Assembly: GCA_030618975.1 (NCBI GenBank)
Contig: JAUXCH010000146.1
Coordinates: 1 to 9,207, forward strand
Length of the DNA stretch: 9,207 bases
Direction: 5' to 3'
From: Planctomycetia bacterium
GTDB lineage: Bacteria > Planctomycetota > PLA2 > JAEUHO01
Each line of letters opens with the position of its first letter. Position 1 is the first letter of the stretch. The notes beneath the pieces are model-generated. The model saw only the letters and a program-made list of their open reading frames with translations. It made no database searches and was not told where the DNA came from. The position numbers and the translations under genes are program-made. Below, piece by piece: positions 7,108 through 9,207 of the stretch.

Positions 7108-7899
7108 ATGGACAGACGAGACTTCCTGACGGCGGCCGGCGGCACGGCTCTCGCGGTGGGAGCGTGGGGCTACGGCGTGAAGCTCCTCACGACGCGCCTC
7201 AAACCGCGAGAGGGGATGGCGGAGGACAAGCGGCGGCGCAAGTGGGGGATGATCATCGACCTCACGAAGTGCGCGGACGGCTGCGACGCGTGCATGACGG
7301 CCTGTCGGGCGGAGAACAACGTGGCGCTCTTCAGCGAGGAGGGCCACGAGCGGTGGGACATCCACTGGATCCGCAAGGTGAAGATCCAGAGCAAGGCGTC
7401 CGCCGAAGCGCCGGAGGAGACCGTCATCCTCCTGTGCAACCACTGCGAGCATCCGCCGTGCGCGCAGGTCTGCCCCGTCCAGGCCACCTTCCAGCGGGAG
7501 GACGGCATCGTCCTCGTCGATCACCACCGGTGCATCGGCTGCCGCTACTGCGTGATTTCGTGCCCCTACAACGCGCGCCTCTTCAACTGGCGGGAGCTGG
7601 AGAGCGTGGAGGGGCAGGAAGACGACTCCTGGCCGAACAAGGAGTATCCGAAGCGATCGCACGGGGTGGCGGAATCCTGCCATCTCTGCGCGCACCTCCT
7701 CGACCGGGACCAGGAGCCGGCCTGCGTCCGCGCGTGCCGGCTGGCAGGTCACGACGCACTGGCGGTCGGCGACCTGAACGACAACGAAGGCGAGAACTGG
7801 TACGGGAAGCCGCGACTGACGGACACGGAGCACACCCCGAAGCGGCTCCGCGAGGACCTCGGGACGAAGCCGAAGGTCTTCTACTACGGTCTTCCGTAG
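7108..7899 (+). CDS. dsrO: DsrO, Tat-exported four-cluster ferredoxin
   Basis: Periplasmic iron-sulfur subunit that should wire DsrJ to DsrP, 263 residues. It opens with a twin-arginine signal (RRDFLTAAGG, R3-R4) and a hydrophobic stretch to about residue 28, so it is exported folded. Sixteen cysteines form four [4Fe-4S] motifs of the NrfC/DmsB kind: C55/C59/C62/C66; C110/C113/C118/C122; C142/C145/C148/C152; C191/C194/C206/C210. The last group reads CVRACRLAGHDAL, without the proline that usually follows the final cysteine, and ends in VGDLND, typical of the family. It lies 46 nt after dsrJ and 23 nt before dsrP in the normal J-O-P order. Taken alone it could be another NrfC-type ferredoxin; its two neighbours make dsrO the best name. 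Confidence 0.91.
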   Translation: MDRRDFLTAAGGTALAVGAWGYGVKLLTTRLKPREGMAEDKRRRKWGMIIDLTKCADGCDACMTACRAENNVALFSEEGHERWDIHWIRKVKIQSKASAEAPEETVILLCNHCEHPPCAQVCPVQATFQREDGIVLVDHHRCIGCRYCVISCPYNARLFNWRELESVEGQEDDSWPNKEYPKRSHGVAESCHLCAHLLDRDQEPACVRACRLAGHDALAVGDLNDNEGENWYGKPRLTDTEHTPKRLREDLGTKPKVFYYGLP

Positions 7900-7922
7900 A
7901 CGGGGACGGCGAGGAGCGAGGG

Positions 7923-9131
7923 ATGGACATCCAGTTCGCGAAGATCGAGGGCCGATCGAGGGGCTACACCTTCACGGTGCTGCTCCTGGCGTTCCTGGTG
8001 GCCGCCGGCCTCGGGGCGACGCTCCTCCTGATCCGGCAGGGCCTCTACCTGACCGGGATGAACAACCGGATCCCCTGGGGGGTCCAGATCACGATGGCCG
8101 TCTTCTACATCGGGCTGTCGGCCGGCTCGCTCGTGGTCTCCGGCCTGTACGGCGTGTTCGGAGTGCGCCAGTACAAGCCGTTCGCGCGGATCGCGGCCTA
8201 CCTGGCGATGGTGTTCCTGATTGCCGGCCTCCTCTCGATCCTCACGGACCAGGGCCGGATGGATCGGGTCTTCGTCGAGCCGTTCACCCACTTCAACCTG
8301 ACCTCCATGTTCTCGATCAACCCGTCGCTCTACCTGGGGCACATCCTGCTCTGCATCCTCTACCTCTGGGCCCTGTTCCAGGAGAAGACGCGGCTCGTGA
8401 AGTTGTTCGCCGTCACGGTGGTCGGCTGGGCCTTCGTCGTGCACACGGGGACCGGCGCCATCCTCGGCTTCATCCCGCGCGAGCTCCACCAGTCCCCCCT
8501 GCTCCCGCCGAGCTTCGTCGCCGCCGCCCTCTCGTCGGGCACCGCCCTGATGATCCTGGTGATCACGGGCCTGTTCCGCCTGACCGGGAGGAGGTTGGAC
8601 GACGGGCTGATCCTCTGGCTCGGGAAGCTCCTCGGCGTCTTCCTCCTCGTGGTCGTCTACCTCCTCGTGGTCGAGAACCTGTACCGCTTCTACCTCGTCG
8701 AGTCCCGGGAGGCGGCCGACTACTTCCTCTTCGGTGGCGTCCACAGCCTCCTCTTCTGGTTCGGGCTGATGCTCATCGGGAGCGTTGTCCCCATCGTGCT
8801 GCTCTTCCACCCGAAGACGGGCCGATCGATGCCGTGGATCCTCTTCGCCTCGGCCCTGGTGGTCTTCGGCGTCATGTGCGAGCGGTACGTGATCGTGCTT
8901 CCGGGGCAGACGAACCCGCCGCACCTCTTCCCGGGCATGGAGATCATCGAGAGTCCCATCCTCTCCCAGGAGGGATTCGTCACGTACTCCATCAGCCTCT
9001 GGGAGGTGCTGCAGGCCCTGGGGGTCCTCGGCGTCATCGGCCTGATGTTCCTGCTGGGCCTGAAGTTCCTCAGCCTCGCGCCGACCGAGGCGCGAGCGCT
9101 CGGCGGAGCGGAATCCGCCGAGCCACCCTGA
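7923..9131 (+). CDS. dsrP: DsrP, NrfD-family integral membrane quinone-interacting protein
   Basis: Membrane subunit of the JOP module, expected to oxidise or reduce quinone and exchange electrons with DsrO; 402 residues, normal for DsrP. About ten hydrophobic spans are visible (near 17-37, 55-79, 88-108, 134-152, 157-183, 196-218, 232-252, 267-293, 303-323 and 360-384). There are no cysteine clusters or heme motifs, as expected for NrfD/PsrC-type proteins, which bind quinone but carry no redox metal. Conserved-looking polar residues within or next to the helices include H139, H174, E251, H274 and E320. The ribosome-binding site is GAGGAG at 7911-7916, 6 nt before the ATG. The last codons form a 10-bp hairpin in the DNA, and the stop is followed by a palindrome, which suggests the operon ends here. 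HmcC-, Nrf- or Qrc-type homologues share the fold; the J-O-P order supports dsrP. Confidence 0.9.
   Translation: MDIQFAKIEGRSRGYTFTVLLLAFLVAAGLGATLLLIRQGLYLTGMNNRIPWGVQITMAVFYIGLSAGSLVVSGLYGVFGVRQYKPFARIAAYLAMVFLIAGLLSILTDQGRMDRVFVEPFTHFNLTSMFSINPSLYLGHILLCILYLWALFQEKTRLVKLFAVTVVGWAFVVHTGTGAILGFIPRELHQSPLLPPSFVAAALSSGTALMILVITGLFRLTGRRLDDGLILWLGKLLGVFLLVVVYLLVVENLYRFYLVESREAADYFLFGGVHSLLFWFGLMLIGSVVPIVLLFHPKTGRSMPWILFASALVVFGVMCERYVIVLPGQTNPPHLFPGMEIIESPILSQEGFVTYSISLWEVLQALGVLGVIGLMFLLGLKFLSLAPTEARALGGAESAEPP
9098..9123 (+). terminator. 10-bp GC-rich hairpin at the end of dsrP
   Basis: GCTCGGCGGA (9098-9107) pairs perfectly with TCCGCCGAGC (9114-9123) across loop GCGGAA. It ends 5 nt before the dsrP stop codon. 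No T-run follows, so it is not a classical intrinsic terminator; it may be a transcript-end or 3'-protecting hairpin. Its place at the end of the gene run is the main functional hint. Confidence 0.4.
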
Positions 9132-9137
9132 CCGCGA

Positions 9138-9154
9138 TTGGCAATCATTGCCAA
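9138..9154. promoter_or_regulatory. Perfect palindrome TTGGCAA-TCA-TTGCCAA, candidate operator
   Basis: Seven-base arms around TCA, starting 6 nt after the dsrP stop. Read as TGGCAAT-C-ATTGCCA it has the 7-1-7 layout of Fur-family boxes and agrees with TGATAAT-n-ATTATCA at 10 of 14 arm positions. It is AT-rich against a GC-rich background. It could be an operator for a gene beyond the window, or a hairpin at the transcript end (no T-run follows). The regulator is not identified. Confidence 0.45.
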
Positions 9155-9191
9155 CGGACCGAGGGGCGTACACAATGCAAGCCCCCCCAGG

Positions 9192-9206
9192 CGGTGCCAG
9201 GCACCG
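9192..9206. repeat. Perfect 15-nt palindrome CGGTGCC-A-GGCACCG
   Basis: Seven-base arms around a single A, at the very end of the window after a C-run (9182-9188). Compact GC-rich palindromes of this kind are often dispersed REP-like repeats; only one copy is visible here. Confidence 0.5.
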
Positions 9207-9207
9207 A

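Noticed and set aside
7884..9173. 429-codon open frame on the - strand opposite dsrP
   Set aside because: It is the charged mirror image of a hydrophobic membrane protein (Glu, Asp, Arg and Gln rich), a usual shadow in GC-rich DNA.
9175..9207. Possible start of a next gene (ATG 9175 with GAGGGG at 9161-9166)
   Set aside because: Only 11 codons are visible, they run through a C-tract and a perfect palindrome, and there is no protein signal; too little to call.
1..9207. tRNA, rRNA, CRISPR array, insertion sequence, prophage or toxin-antitoxin genes
   Set aside because: No matching motif, spaced repeat array or transposase-like protein seen on either strand.

Overview
The window is about 9.2 kb of GC-rich, densely coding bacterial DNA. 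All recognised genes lie on the + strand and share similar codon use, so nothing looks recently acquired. It carries dissimilatory sulfur-energy genes: a complete qmoABC set (quinone-interacting membrane-bound oxidoreductase, the partner of APS reductase) followed directly by dsrJ, dsrO and dsrP, the periplasmic and quinone-facing half of the DsrMKJOP complex. A periplasm-directed triheme cytochrome and a Tat-targeted ferredoxin point to a diderm (Gram-negative type) anaerobe that reduces sulfate or oxidises sulfur. The sequence alone does not settle the phylum or the direction of metabolism. No sat, aprAB, dsrAB, dsrC or dsrMK is present here.

Layout: (1) 45-1629, a two-component pair: a soluble PAS-histidine kinase overlapping a single-domain response regulator by 29 nt. 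(2) 1630-1805, a 176-nt gap with no gene. It holds an alternating purine/pyrimidine tract, a small GC-rich hairpin and an 11-bp tandem direct repeat, and is the only obvious place for a qmo promoter. (3) 1806-6657, qmoA, qmoB and qmoC. (4) 6654-9131, dsrJ, dsrO and dsrP; dsrJ overlaps the qmoC stop by 4 nt, so the qmo and dsr blocks are very probably one transcript. (5) 9098-9207, the operon end: a 10-bp hairpin in the last codons of dsrP, a perfect 17-nt palindrome just after its stop, and a 15-nt palindrome at the window edge.

How the genes may work together: QmoA and QmoB are cytoplasmic HdrA-type flavin/iron-sulfur subunits, and QmoC joins an HdrC-like ferredoxin domain to a six-helix cytochrome b. 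DsrJ (triheme cytochrome c), DsrO (four [4Fe-4S] clusters) and DsrP (NrfD-type quinone-binding membrane protein) normally work with DsrM (cytochrome b) and DsrK (HdrD-like catalytic subunit). QmoC resembles DsrM plus an HdrC-type ferredoxin module. The gene order therefore suggests a hybrid Qmo-JOP complex in which JOP joins QmoABC instead of, or as well as, DsrMK. This is the most notable point of the window; it is an inference from gene order, not proof of a complex.
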